A stretch of DNA of 64,000 nucleotides, taken from NCBI RefSeq assembly GCF_000226975.2, contig NZ_CP019285.1:3658001-3722000 (forward strand). The letters are read 5' to 3'. Below, in pieces: positions 27,230 to 35,203 of this stretch (within the stretch, counting starts at the first letter, position 1; each line of letters starts with the position of its first letter). A program made the position numbers and the translations under genes. The notes beneath the pieces are model-generated. The model saw only the letters and a list, made by a program, of their open reading frames with translations, was not told where the DNA came from and ran no database searches. The DNA comes from Halobiforma lacisalsi AJ5 (GTDB lineage Archaea > Halobacteriota > Halobacteria > Halobacteriales > Natrialbaceae).

Positions 27230-27394
27230 TCAGGACGGGTGCTGGTGGCTGATCTTCTCCGCGACCGTCCCCGGAACGGGCGTCCCGCAGTCCTTGCACT
27301 TCCAGGTCGGGGAAGCCGCACCCGGTTCCTTCTCCATGTCCTGCCTGAACCTGAGTCGGGCGCCGCAGACGCACCTGTGCGTGGAACGGGTCAT
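27230..27394 (-). CDS. 54-residue zinc-ribbon protein
   Basis: A short gene of 54 codons. Two metal-binding pairs, CVC (8, 10) and CKDC (33, 36), frame a stretch with GARLRFRQDMEKE and TWKCKDCGTPVPGT, a compact zinc-ribbon. The ATG follows the usual haloarchaeal intergenic spacing, and the frame is acidic to neutral with good codon use. Similar microproteins occur widely in haloarchaea with unknown roles. Confidence 0.7.
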   Translation of the reverse strand: MTRSTHRCVCGARLRFRQDMEKEPGAASPTWKCKDCGTPVPGTVAEKISHQHPS

Positions 27395-27514
27395 ACCCGT
27401 TCCGTACGGACTCGAGGCGATAAAACGTCTGCCCGCAGTTCCCGTTGCTGAAAACGGAGGGCACCGGTGTGGCGGGCAGCAGGCGTCGGCGCGGGCCAGC
27501 GTCGGCGTCGCCGA

Positions 27515-28056
27515 TCACTCGGGAAGATCGTAACCGAGCAAGCGCCCGAGGCCAGCCAGGCCCTTGAACGCCCAGTGTGGTGGGTTGACCGCACGGATAT
27601 CCCCCTCGTGTTCCGTCGTCAGCATCGCCAACAGTACGACGTCGTCGAAGCCATCCGGAGGGAACGACACGCCTCGCTCCGTAACGAGGCGATGGAACCG
27701 CCGGAGAACTCCTCGTGCCGTAACGCGGGCTCGTGGACGTTGATGAGTTCCACGGGCGTCTTGTTCCTGAAGGTGTGCGGCGTTCCTGGCGCAACCGTGT
27801 GTTCTTCACCGGCCGACACGTCCGTCCAATCCCCGTCTACGTACACTTCCAGCACGCCGGAGCGCACTTCATAGCGCTCTTCGGCGTGTGGATGCGTATG
27901 GACGAACGGCCCCTCCTCGGGGACGGACTCGATCTCGAATCGCATCTCCAGTAGCTCGCCGTTCGTGTCCTCCGTCGAACGCGTGATCTCCCAGCGGCCG
28001 GGAAACTCCCCGAAATCGAGCACGCGGTTCGGTTCCCTGTGTTCTTTGGCCGTCAT
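27515..28056 (-). pseudogene. cupin-domain protein with a single-base frameshift
   Basis: The first ~130 codons encode a cupin: EGPFVHTHPHAEERYEVRSG gives the first His/Glu motif and VAPGTPHTF the second. After HEEF (near 27703) the frame changes. The original frame reads 16 more codons of unrelated sequence to a stop at 27619. The +1 frame continues cleanly as RRFHRLVTERGVSFPPDG... and ends GRLLGYDLPE at 27515, a natural cupin tail. A missing T in ttcttc would explain it. As read, the product is 145 residues; repaired it would be 180. Whether this is a real mutation or a sequencing error cannot be told. Confidence 0.8.
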
Positions 28057-28430
28057 GCTGTCCTCTCCGGCCCGGTGCGCTCGGGCTTGCTGTTCGTGTG
28101 GCTCGTTGTGAGCATTGGTGCCACCCATGAGACCCAGTTCGCCGGTTCGCCGGTTCCCCGTCTCCGCTTCTTTCGTCGCTCACCGACCACTACGTCGCGT
28201 GGTCGCGCCCTGAGACGGGCGAATGATAGTAGCGGCGGGATCGGGTTATGTGTTAGGAGAAGGATATTTCTCTAGCCTGACCGAGCGGAATCCAGCTTTT
28301 GGAGGTTCGTGCTCGAGCGACCGGATCATCGAGCCGACGGCCGATGGGTACTCCGCCCCGATGCGGAACGGCCCGGACGGGAGGCACCGGAACTTTTACA
28401 ATCTAACTTTCTGTAGTGCAAGCTGAGTTT
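28057..28430. other. intergenic region before cbtB
   Basis: 374 nt between the divergent cupin and cbtB. No gene is supported; the open frames in it are arginine/serine-rich. A T-rich segment (gaacttttacaatc, about 28390-28403) lies 28-41 nt before the cbtB ATG and is the likely TATA box. No structured RNA was recognised. Confidence 0.5.
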
Positions 28431-28619
28431 ATGACAGCGACGAACGATACCGTTCACGATCGAATCGAAACGGCCCGGACGGATCTCACACCGATGCAAC
28501 TAGCGACGATTCTCGTCTTCGCGGCCGCGATCGGATTCACGCTCCTGTTCCTGCAGGAACCGATCGCTCACGACGCGATGCACAACTTCCGCCACGGTGC
28601 CGGGATCACCTGCCACTGA
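28431..28619 (+). CDS. cbtB: CbtB-type cobalt transporter subunit
   Basis: A 62-residue protein with one membrane helix at about 22-41 and a C-terminal His motif (His47, 51, 55 and 62 in HDAMHNFRHGAGITCH) that would bind cobalt. Both length and motif are diagnostic of CbtB, the small partner of CbtA in predicted cobalt uptake. Its TGA stop overlaps the ATG of cbtA by one base (TGATG), so the pair is co-translated. The start is ATG at 28431; the five extra codons upstream are not typical. Confidence 0.92.
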   Translation: MTATNDTVHDRIETARTDLTPMQLATILVFAAAIGFTLLFLQEPIAHDAMHNFRHGAGITCH

Positions 28620-29374
28620 TGTTGGTCAACTACCTCCAGCGAGGTGTCGTCGCGGGGGCTATCGCAGGCCTCCTCTACGGAGTTTACATGGCCGTCGTGG
28701 CGAACCCCTTGATCGAGTATATGGAAACCGTGTCCCACCACGCCGGAGAACACGATCACGGGCACGCGGCCGATCCCGCACACGCCCACGCAGTCAGCGA
28801 GGCCACGACGGAGGTCGTCAGCGTCGGCAGCGGGGTGCTCTGGGGAATCTTCCTGGGGGGCCTGTTCGCGCTTGGGTTCTACTTCCTCGAGCCGGCACTA
28901 CCTGGGGCGGAGCGTGTCTCCGCGTACGTACTCGCGGGTGCTGGATTCCTGACCGTCTCCGTGACCCCGTGGCTGGTCCTCCCGCCGGCGACACCGGGAG
29001 CCGAACAGTCGCTCGGGCCGAACCCACGGCTCGTGATCTATGCCGGGCTGATGGCCCTCGGTGCCGTCGTCGCGGCCACGGCGATCCTCGGTTACGACCG
29101 AACGACGGCGCGAACCGGGAACCGGTACTACGGCGTCGCCGCCGCAGCAGTGCCGGTGGTCGCAACCGTCGCGATCCTCCCTACGGTAACGCCGACGATT
29201 ACGACCGCCGGCACGATGCCGGCCGAGCTCGTCACCGCCTTCAGAGGGCTCACCGTCCTGAGTCAGGCCGCCGTCTGGGCGATCGTGGCGGGGAGTTTCT
29301 CGTGGCTCACCGACCACGTGGAATCGACCGACGGAACGGCCGCCCTCGAGGACGACCACTCAGTGGCGGCATGA
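28619..29374 (+). CDS. cbtA: CbtA-type cobalt transporter
   Basis: A 251-residue membrane protein with about five helices (roughly residues 8-28, 65-88, 98-118, 135-155 and 168-190, plus one near 215-235). A His-rich loop after the first helix (about residues 40-57, HHAGEHDHGHAADPAHAH) is typical of CbtA. CbtA/CbtB are predicted cobalt uptake systems of cobalamin-producing organisms. The stop overlaps the next gene's ATG (ATGA). Confidence 0.92.
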   Translation: MLVNYLQRGVVAGAIAGLLYGVYMAVVANPLIEYMETVSHHAGEHDHGHAADPAHAHAVSEATTEVVSVGSGVLWGIFLGGLFALGFYFLEPALPGAERVSAYVLAGAGFLTVSVTPWLVLPPATPGAEQSLGPNPRLVIYAGLMALGAVVAATAILGYDRTTARTGNRYYGVAAAAVPVVATVAILPTVTPTITTAGTMPAELVTAFRGLTVLSQAAVWAIVAGSFSWLTDHVESTDGTAALEDDHSVAA

Positions 29375-29721
29375 ACAGACGCACCGAGCAACAGCGCGAT
29401 CGAATCGGGGCACAGGTGCTTGTCTGTACGAACGATCGCGACTCGGAGTACGCCTGCTGTGCGGACGTCGGTGCCGACGAGGTCGTCGCGGCGGTCAAGT
29501 CGTGGCTCCGCGACCGGAACGCTTTCTGGTCGCCGATCGCCGTCATCGAGACAGCGTGTCTCGGCCTCTGTAGTGAGGACGGAACGGCGATCGCGATCCA
29601 GCCCCGCGACGAGTGGTACTCCGACGTGACGCCTGCGGACGTCCCCGACCTGCTCGAGCGGGAGTTCGGTCCCGAGGCCGAGTCGATCGACGAGCGTGCC
29701 GTCGGCGGAGGCGTCCCGTAG
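29371..29721 (+). CDS. thioredoxin-like [2Fe-2S] ferredoxin domain protein
   Basis: A 116-residue protein of the thioredoxin-fold [2Fe-2S] ferredoxin type. The cluster cysteines are probably Cys19, Cys30 (or 29), Cys63 and Cys67 (VLVCTN...ACC...TACLGLC). In haloarchaea such proteins are often encoded with cobalamin-synthesis genes, which fits the upstream cbtBA. It overlaps cbtA by 4 nt (ATGA). The acidic C-terminus is variable. It is the last intact gene of this small operon; what follows is decayed sequence. Confidence 0.8.
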   Translation: MNRRTEQQRDRIGAQVLVCTNDRDSEYACCADVGADEVVAAVKSWLRDRNAFWSPIAVIETACLGLCSEDGTAIAIQPRDEWYSDVTPADVPDLLEREFGPEAESIDERAVGGGVP

Positions 29722-30261
29722 CACTGGCCATTGTCGAAGATCGTTCTCCACCACCGGTCATGCCTTCCCCCAGTTTGCCGTCGTCGCGTGGGTCCGTGAG
29801 GACTTCCCTCGATGCCGGCTTTCGCCCCTTGACCCAGTGTGCCGGGATCCGATTACGGCCGGGGGTACGGTCAACGACGGCCTGCTCCCTGTTCTTCGCG
29901 TCTTCGAGTTCGCCAACGTGGTCGCCTTCGAGAATCAATGACTGAAAAGTACAGTCCCCTGTTCACGCCGGATGAGGCGGTGATTTTCACGAACGTGATG
30001 GTGTGCGTTCCGGTCGTCGGTGCTGACTGATTTTCAGTGGCTACGTCACCGGCGGACGGTGCGAGAGTTTCGCGAGATGGTTTTTACCCCTCCCCAGTCG
30101 TGGTATCGCTGCGAGGGGACGTTCCAAACTGGCATCGGAACAAACGATCCAGGAGATGGAAAGAATGCTCGGACAGGTGCCAGGCATTATGCAGCTCGTC
30201 CGCGAGACGAGAATCCCCTCACCGTAACGTCCATTAATGGGATTGTCCTACTGGCCACCCA
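29722..30261 (+). pseudogene. gene remnants between the cobalt operon and the histidine kinase
   Basis: 540 nt with no intact gene but several protein-like pieces in sequence. The first (about 29760-29941) reads FPQFAVVAWVREDFP ... VFEFANVVAFENQ and stops. The second (29938-30030), coupled to it by ATGA, reads MTEKYSPLFTPDEAVIF and stops after 30 residues. The third (about 30138-30227) reads IQEMERMLGQVPGIMQLV, resembling the N-terminus of carboxymuconolactone-decarboxylase/AhpD-type proteins. I interpret this as a deleted operon end. The family guesses are weak. A palindromic ccattaatgg (30231-30240) lies ~25 nt before the kinase start and may be its TATA region. Confidence 0.3.
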
Positions 30262-32376
30262 GTGAGTTTTCAGAAACATCTTCTCGAGGCCCTCGGCCCG
30301 AGACGGATCATCGCAGTTCTCGGCGGGCTGTATGTCGTACTCGCTGTCGGACGGGGGTTTGTCCGGTTTACTCGAGATGTACCGCCTGGCAACATCCTTG
30401 TCGTAACCCTATTGATTGCTTTTCCCGGGTTCGGTCTCATATACGGTAGCTACTGGCTCTCTCACACTGATATCGGATCGAAGTTCTACTCTGATATCGC
30501 TCGCTGGTGTCTGATTGGATTCGGTGCAATGGCAATCATCCTCCTTCTCTACCATCTCCAGCCGGAAGGCGGAATCTCCACGCCAGCAACATCTCCACCG
30601 ATCCTGACGGCGCTTAGCACTGTTGCAGGGTTCGGAGTAGGGATTCACGATGCCCAAGCGAAGACGCGAACAGATCAGCTCGAGCAACGTAATCGGGAAC
30701 TGGAAGAAACACAGGTAGAACTCGAGGAGACGGTGGACGAACTCGAAGACGCGAACGAACGCCTCGAGCGCTACAGAGAGTACACGGATCACGTGCTGGA
30801 TGCGATCGATGATATCTTCTATGTGCTTGACGACGCGGGCTCGCTTCGACGGTGGAACGAAAGTCTCTGTGAGGTAACAGGCTATTCGGAGGCCGAAATT
30901 TCGTCGATGACGGCGGTCGATTTTTTCGATGACGATGAGCACCCGTTGATAGCGGAGACGATCGCGGACGGATTCGAAACGGGCAGTATTCAGCTTGAAG
31001 CAGAGCTACTCACCAAGGAAGGAGAGCCTATTCCGTACGAATTTGTCGCGTCAACGGTCGAAAATCCCGATAACGAGAGCGTGCTGGCGGGCATTGGACG
31101 AGATATCACCGAACGGAAAGAATGGGAACGTGAACTCGAGAATCGAGTCAAACAGCAGGAAGTGGTGGCAGAGATCGGGCAACTCGCGCTTGAACGGGAT
31201 GATCTCGACGAAGTGATGGCTGAAGCGGCCCAGCAGGTAGCAGCGGCTCTTCACAACGAGTACTGCATGGTACTCGATTTTGATTCTTCCCGTGAAGAAC
31301 TCCAGCTTCGACAAGGTGTTGGTTGGGACGACGAAGGAACTGTGGACGTATCGATCTCGACTGATGAGACGGATTCTCAGGCTGCATATACATTGGCGAA
31401 CGATCATCCAGTCGTCGTCGAAAATTTCGAGACAGAAACACGATTTAGCGGCTCTGAACTGCTGACGAGCCACGATATTCGCAGTGGTATTAGTACGCTT
31501 ATCGGGACGACCGACGATCCATGGGGTCTCATCGCCGCGTACGATACGAATCCGCAGACGTTCACCGAGGAGGACGTCACGTTCGTCCAGAGCGTGGCGA
31601 CGATTCTCGCAGATGCGATCGAACGGAATCAATATCAAAACGATCTCGAACAGCTGGTAGCTGACCTGGAGGAGTCCAACGAACGTCTCGAACAGTTCGC
31701 GTACGCAGCGTCACACGACTTGCAAGAGCCGCTGCGGATGGTTTCCAGCTATCTCCAGTTGATCGAGCGTCGCTACGGTGATGAACTCGATGAGGACGGC
31801 GAGGAGTTCCTCGAATTCGCCGTGGATGGCGCTGATCGGATGCGATCGATGATCGACGGCCTGCTCCAGTACTCACGGGTCGAAACACAGGGAAGCGAAT
31901 TCGAGCCAGTGGATCTCGAGAACGTTCTCGACGACGTCCGTGAGGATCTACGGATGAAAATCGAGGAGAGCGATGCCAAGATCACCGCGGAGTCGCTTCC
32001 CCGGGTCACCGGAGATGAGGAGCAGTTACGGCAGGTATTCCAGAATCTCCTCTCCAACGCGATCAAATACAGTGGTGAGGGGCCACCCAAGGTGCATATC
32101 TCCGCTGGACGGAACGGGACGGACTGGACAGTCTCAGTCTCTGACAACGGAATCGGTATCGATCCGAAGGATCAGGACCGGATTTTCGAGGTCTTCGAGG
32201 GGTTACACGCCGCCGATGACTATACGGGTACGGGGATCGGTCTTGCAGTCTGTGAACGGATCATCGAACGACACGGTGGAGAAATCTGGGTCGAATCCGA
32301 ACCCGGTGAAGGATCGACGTTCTCGGTCACGCTGCCGGCAGTCACCGATCGGTTCGAAGAGTACGCGGTAGAATAA
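30262..32376 (+). CDS. membrane sensor histidine kinase (4TM-PAS-GAF-HisKA-HATPase)
   Basis: A 704-residue kinase starting at GTG. Four membrane helices lie at about residues 14-34, 42-66, 79-98 and 108-126. A coiled coil (~135-175), a PAS domain (~180-290) and a GAF-like domain (~300-445) follow, then the HisKA dimerisation domain with phospho-acceptor His485 (SHDLQEPLRM). The catalytic part has the N-box NLLSNAIKYS, DNGIGID and GTGIGLAV. It would sense a signal in the membrane or PAS/GAF modules and phosphorylate a response regulator. The gene is lower in G+C than its neighbours. The adjacent receiver gene is only a broken fragment, so it may be orphaned. Confidence 0.93.
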   Translation: MSFQKHLLEALGPRRIIAVLGGLYVVLAVGRGFVRFTRDVPPGNILVVTLLIAFPGFGLIYGSYWLSHTDIGSKFYSDIARWCLIGFGAMAIILLLYHLQPEGGISTPATSPPILTALSTVAGFGVGIHDAQAKTRTDQLEQRNRELEETQVELEETVDELEDANERLERYREYTDHVLDAIDDIFYVLDDAGSLRRWNESLCEVTGYSEAEISSMTAVDFFDDDEHPLIAETIADGFETGSIQLEAELLTKEGEPIPYEFVASTVENPDNESVLAGIGRDITERKEWERELENRVKQQEVVAEIGQLALERDDLDEVMAEAAQQVAAALHNEYCMVLDFDSSREELQLRQGVGWDDEGTVDVSISTDETDSQAAYTLANDHPVVVENFETETRFSGSELLTSHDIRSGISTLIGTTDDPWGLIAAYDTNPQTFTEEDVTFVQSVATILADAIERNQYQNDLEQLVADLEESNERLEQFAYAASHDLQEPLRMVSSYLQLIERRYGDELDEDGEEFLEFAVDGADRMRSMIDGLLQYSRVETQGSEFEPVDLENVLDDVREDLRMKIEESDAKITAESLPRVTGDEEQLRQVFQNLLSNAIKYSGEGPPKVHISAGRNGTDWTVSVSDNGIGIDPKDQDRIFEVFEGLHAADDYTGTGIGLAVCERIIERHGGEIWVESEPGEGSTFSVTLPAVTDRFEEYAVE

Positions 32377-32454
32377 TACCAGTAGATAGCCGGCCAGCAG
32401 ACGCTAACTCTTCTTTCGCAGTATAGTTCCTCAATTTCGTGTATCTACAACCCG

Positions 32455-32565
32455 ATGACGATACCTATGCACAATTCGTCTTCACAGCCGAGTCAATGTC
32501 TTGATCTATTGTTAGTAGAGGATAATCCAGGGCTGCTCGACTCGTTCCTTGACGTCCTGGCCTGA
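32455..32565 (+). pseudogene. truncated response-regulator start
   Basis: A 36-codon frame begins MTIPMHNSSSQPSQ and then reads CLDLLLVEDNPG, the exact first strand and acidic pocket of a CheY-like receiver, before diverging (LLDSFLDVLA) to a stop. It lies 79 nt after the kinase, where a cognate regulator would be expected. The rest of the receiver is missing. It ends where a PadR fragment on the other strand also ends. Confidence 0.6.
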
Positions 32566-32628
32566 CGGGCGATCGGCTCCTGTAATCACGTACAGGAGGT
32601 CGCGTTGGAACCCAGTGAGGTTGGTCAT
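32512..32628 (-). pseudogene. truncated PadR-family regulator start
   Basis: On the minus strand an ATG at 32628 opens MTNLTGFQRDLLYVITGADRP, then SGQDVKERV, the N-terminal signature of haloarchaeal PadR-like winged-helix regulators, and stops after 38 residues. Twenty codons upstream stay in frame (ending YSTVEDSPK) and may belong to the original N-terminus. The recognition helix and wing are missing. The fragment overlaps the response-regulator fragment antiparallel, so both genes were cut at the same breakpoint. Confidence 0.55.
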
Positions 32629-32946
32629 CTTAGGAGAGTCTTCAACGGTGCTGTATTTGGATTCTTTTCTGGCCTGTTCAATCTGTACTTATGGTGTTAA
32701 AGTCCGGGCCAGATTAGTGACTGAGGGTCGTAGAATGTATCAGATTTATAATATATCGAAGGATGTATAGCTGGAACCCGGTAATGACATTTGAATGACT
32801 AGAATCAGTCGTGTCATCAGTCAATTCGTGAGATGACCTTACCCAAGTCTACAGCGCCGGATCCGTGCCAGGAGTGAATCACGAACTCGAGACCGCGGCG
32901 AAGGAGCGTCCGGAACTCGCCGCGTGATTCGGCCAACCGATCGGTC
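32629..32946. other. AT-rich region without a gene
   Basis: About 320 nt, clearly AT-richer than average, following the PadR fragment. I see no intact gene, RNA or repeat family. It probably belongs to the same rearranged segment as the two gene fragments beside it. Confidence 0.4.
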
Positions 32947-33189
32947 TCAGTCCGAGTCCTCGAGCAGTCCGAGGTCGGTCGCGATCAGGTCGGCGATGCT
33001 CTCGGCGACGTCGGGGTCGACCTCGGCGACGTCCTCGCCGTCGTGCAGCTGCTGATTGTGGCGCTCGATCGAGTCGGCCAGATCGGACAGGGGGACCCGG
33101 GAAGTCGTTTCGCACTCGGGGCAGACGACCGGGACGCGCGGATCGTCCTCGGACCCGTCCCCGTCGGGATCGGTATCGGTGGGAGCCAT
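32947..33189 (-). CDS. small conserved haloarchaeal protein (CPEC motif)
   Basis: An 80-residue acidic protein. After a disordered Asp-rich N-terminus it has VVCPECETTSRVPLSDLADSIERHNQQLHDGEDVAEVDPDVAESIADLIATDLGLL: one cysteine pair (23, 26) and a helical remainder. A single CxxC could bind metal with a partner or as a dimer. It is a recurring small haloarchaeal protein with unknown role. Confidence 0.75.
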   Translation of the reverse strand: MAPTDTDPDGDGSEDDPRVPVVCPECETTSRVPLSDLADSIERHNQQLHDGEDVAEVDPDVAESIADLIATDLGLLEDSD

Positions 33190-33286
33190 TTGACGGATGT
33201 CTCGCGGCTACCGTCAAAATCTAATTGGTTCCGCCCGGCCCATCCGGTCGTCGTGTGCGCGGTCCCGGTCGCAGATGGGTATGGAT

Positions 33287-34312
33287 TCACCCCGTCACGC
33301 GGCGGGCGAGGAGGGCCGACGCCAGGGCGACGACCGCAACGAGCGGGCCGAATCCGGGCACGTCGTCGGCTTCGGCGTTCGCGGGGGTCGACTCGTCGTC
33401 GGTGTCACTCTCGTCGCCGTCACCGTCGTCGGTGCCGGTGCTGGTGTCGGTATCTTCGTCGTTATCACCGCCGTTCGATCCGTCGTTCCCGTCGCCCGCA
33501 CCGTTGCTCCCGTCCTCGTCGATGTCACCGTCTAGCTGGAGTACGACGACCGCCTGTCCGTGCGAACCACCCTCGTGGTAGGTCCATCCGCCCGCTTGCT
33601 CGTACGGTTCGGCGGCCTCGAGCGGGTCGATGTCGGTCTCCCAGGTGTCGTGTGCTCTCTGGATGTACCCGACGAGTTCGATGTCTTCCGCGTCCTCGCC
33701 CTCGATCTGCGCTTCGCCGTACTCGATCGTCCCGTCTTCCGGCAGGCCGTGGAACTCGATGCAGTGCGAATCGAGGTAGCCGCTGCCCTGGGGGAGGCTC
33801 TCGTTCGTGCCGAACTGGTCGGCGTCGAGCGGCCGCTCGTAGTTCTCGGTCAGCGGGTACTCGACCGTGAACGGGTCGGCTCCGTCGTGCCACTCGAGGG
33901 AGTCGCCCGTCGGGACCGTCACCGTCGCGTCCGGGACGCTCTCGCCGACGACGGGGTCGCCGTTCTCGTTCAGCAGCGTGGCACACATCTTCCCGGAGCC
34001 GTCGCCGAGATACGGGCTGCGGTACTCGTCGCGCGGGTTGATGTAGCTGATCCAGCTGCCGTCGTTGGCGGCGGCCTCGAAGTACGGGTCGCCCTCCTCG
34101 GGGACTTCTTCGACGTACTCCTCCTCGCTGACGCCGTCTTGCACCTGGGCCGCGGCCGGGAGCGACGCCCCGTCGTCCGCGCTCGAGTCGGGTGCCGGTG
34201 CGCCGGCGACGGCACCGATCGCGACGATGCCTGCGAAAACGACAGCGACGAGACCCACGAAAAGCGCCGTCGCGAGGGTCGACTGCGCGCGATCGGAGAA
34301 GGCCGATCTCAT
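33287..34312 (-). CDS. PGF-CTERM-anchored surface protein
   Basis: A 341-residue exported protein. The N-terminus has a signal peptide (RAQSTLATALFVGLVAVVFAGIVAI). The middle ~230 residues are an extracellular domain with two cysteines and no family I recognise. A Gly/Asp/Thr-rich linker (about residues 265-315) follows, then PGFGPLVAVVALASALLARR at the end: the PGF-CTERM signal cleaved by archaeosortase A, after which the protein is attached to a lipid. The linker of acidic and Thr residues is a probable O-glycosylation region. It is divergent from the acidic TM protein gene. Confidence 0.9.
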   Translation of the reverse strand: MRSAFSDRAQSTLATALFVGLVAVVFAGIVAIGAVAGAPAPDSSADDGASLPAAAQVQDGVSEEEYVEEVPEEGDPYFEAAANDGSWISYINPRDEYRSPYLGDGSGKMCATLLNENGDPVVGESVPDATVTVPTGDSLEWHDGADPFTVEYPLTENYERPLDADQFGTNESLPQGSGYLDSHCIEFHGLPEDGTIEYGEAQIEGEDAEDIELVGYIQRAHDTWETDIDPLEAAEPYEQAGGWTYHEGGSHGQAVVVLQLDGDIDEDGSNGAGDGNDGSNGGDNDEDTDTSTGTDDGDGDESDTDDESTPANAEADDVPGFGPLVAVVALASALLARRVTG

Positions 34313-34588
34313 TTCGTGATCACCTCGGCTCGCGTGACCGACGGGGGAGCGTTGCCGGTCGCGGACGGAACGCGTCGATCCGGGAGCGTCGGGGGATCGT
34401 TCGGGATCCGTGACAGTCGTCGTTGGGGAACTATCATGTGAACGAAATACCGAGTTATTCGTCCTATATATGAGCCGCGTAACGGCGCGTAGTCACCGCA
34501 TACCGACCGATTTCTCGAGAATTGAGAATTTCGGGATCCTTGCGTCCCCACCCCAATCGACTTTCCGCTCGAGGGTGTACGGACGTCG

Positions 34589-35155
34589 ATGCGTATTCGA
34601 CTCCCAGCACGGGAACAGGAATCGACCGGCGGGCAATCGATAGACGATCGCGAGCGGTCGGGATCGGGGTCAGCGTCAGGGTCAGGTCTCCGACGCCTGC
34701 TACTCCTCGCGGCCGGCACCGTTGCCGTCGCTTACCTCGTCTCGCGATACGTGAGCGACCGTGCCGTGCCGTCAGTCGACGAGGTGCGGGACCGCGCGCC
34801 GTCGGCCGAGGAACTCCGCGAACAGACTGCCGACGCCGTCTCCGACGAGTTCCGTCCGATCCCCATCGGTGATCGGGGCGAGAACGAGGAGCGAGCACGG
34901 GAGAAAACGGAAGACACCGACGGAACGGATCCGATCGACGACGTGGAGACCTCGATCGACGTCACCGAGGGCGAGCGATCCGCCGAGGAGATCGCCGAGC
35001 GAGCCGACGAGGAGGTACCGGAACCGGGCGAGATGGCCGTCGACGAGGAGGTCGCCGAGGAACTGATCGACGAGGACGACCTCGAGGGAGCGGACGGGGA
35101 GCAGGAAAGCGACGGCGACGAGGAAGAAGGCGGCGAGCAAGGGAAAAACGAGTAA
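34589..35155 (+). CDS. acidic single-TM protein
   Basis: A 188-residue protein. A short N-terminal region with basic residues and a Ser/Gly run precedes one membrane helix (about residues 34-52, LRRLLLLAAGTVAVAYLVS). The remaining ~135 residues are highly acidic, low-complexity and probably helical/disordered. No family assigned. The gene ends 48 nt before the Lhr-type helicase gene, in the same direction, so they may share a transcript. Confidence 0.7.
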   Translation: MRIRLPAREQESTGGQSIDDRERSGSGSASGSGLRRLLLLAAGTVAVAYLVSRYVSDRAVPSVDEVRDRAPSAEELREQTADAVSDEFRPIPIGDRGENEERAREKTEDTDGTDPIDDVETSIDVTEGERSAEEIAERADEEVPEPGEMAVDEEVAEELIDEDDLEGADGEQESDGDEEEGGEQGKNE

Positions 35156-35203
35156 TCCCCCGAGAGCGTGGCCCTTATCCGCCGCTCGCCCGTAGGCCGG
35201 TTG

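Noticed and set aside
28223-28426. 67-codon frame before cbtB
   Set aside because: Non-acidic and overlaps the likely cbtB promoter; no motif.
32577-32598. Perfect 8-bp inverted repeat CTCCTGTA-atcacg-TACAGGAG as an IS end
   Set aside because: It is inside the PadR fragment coding sequence and no matching second end or transposase is nearby, so it is probably chance.
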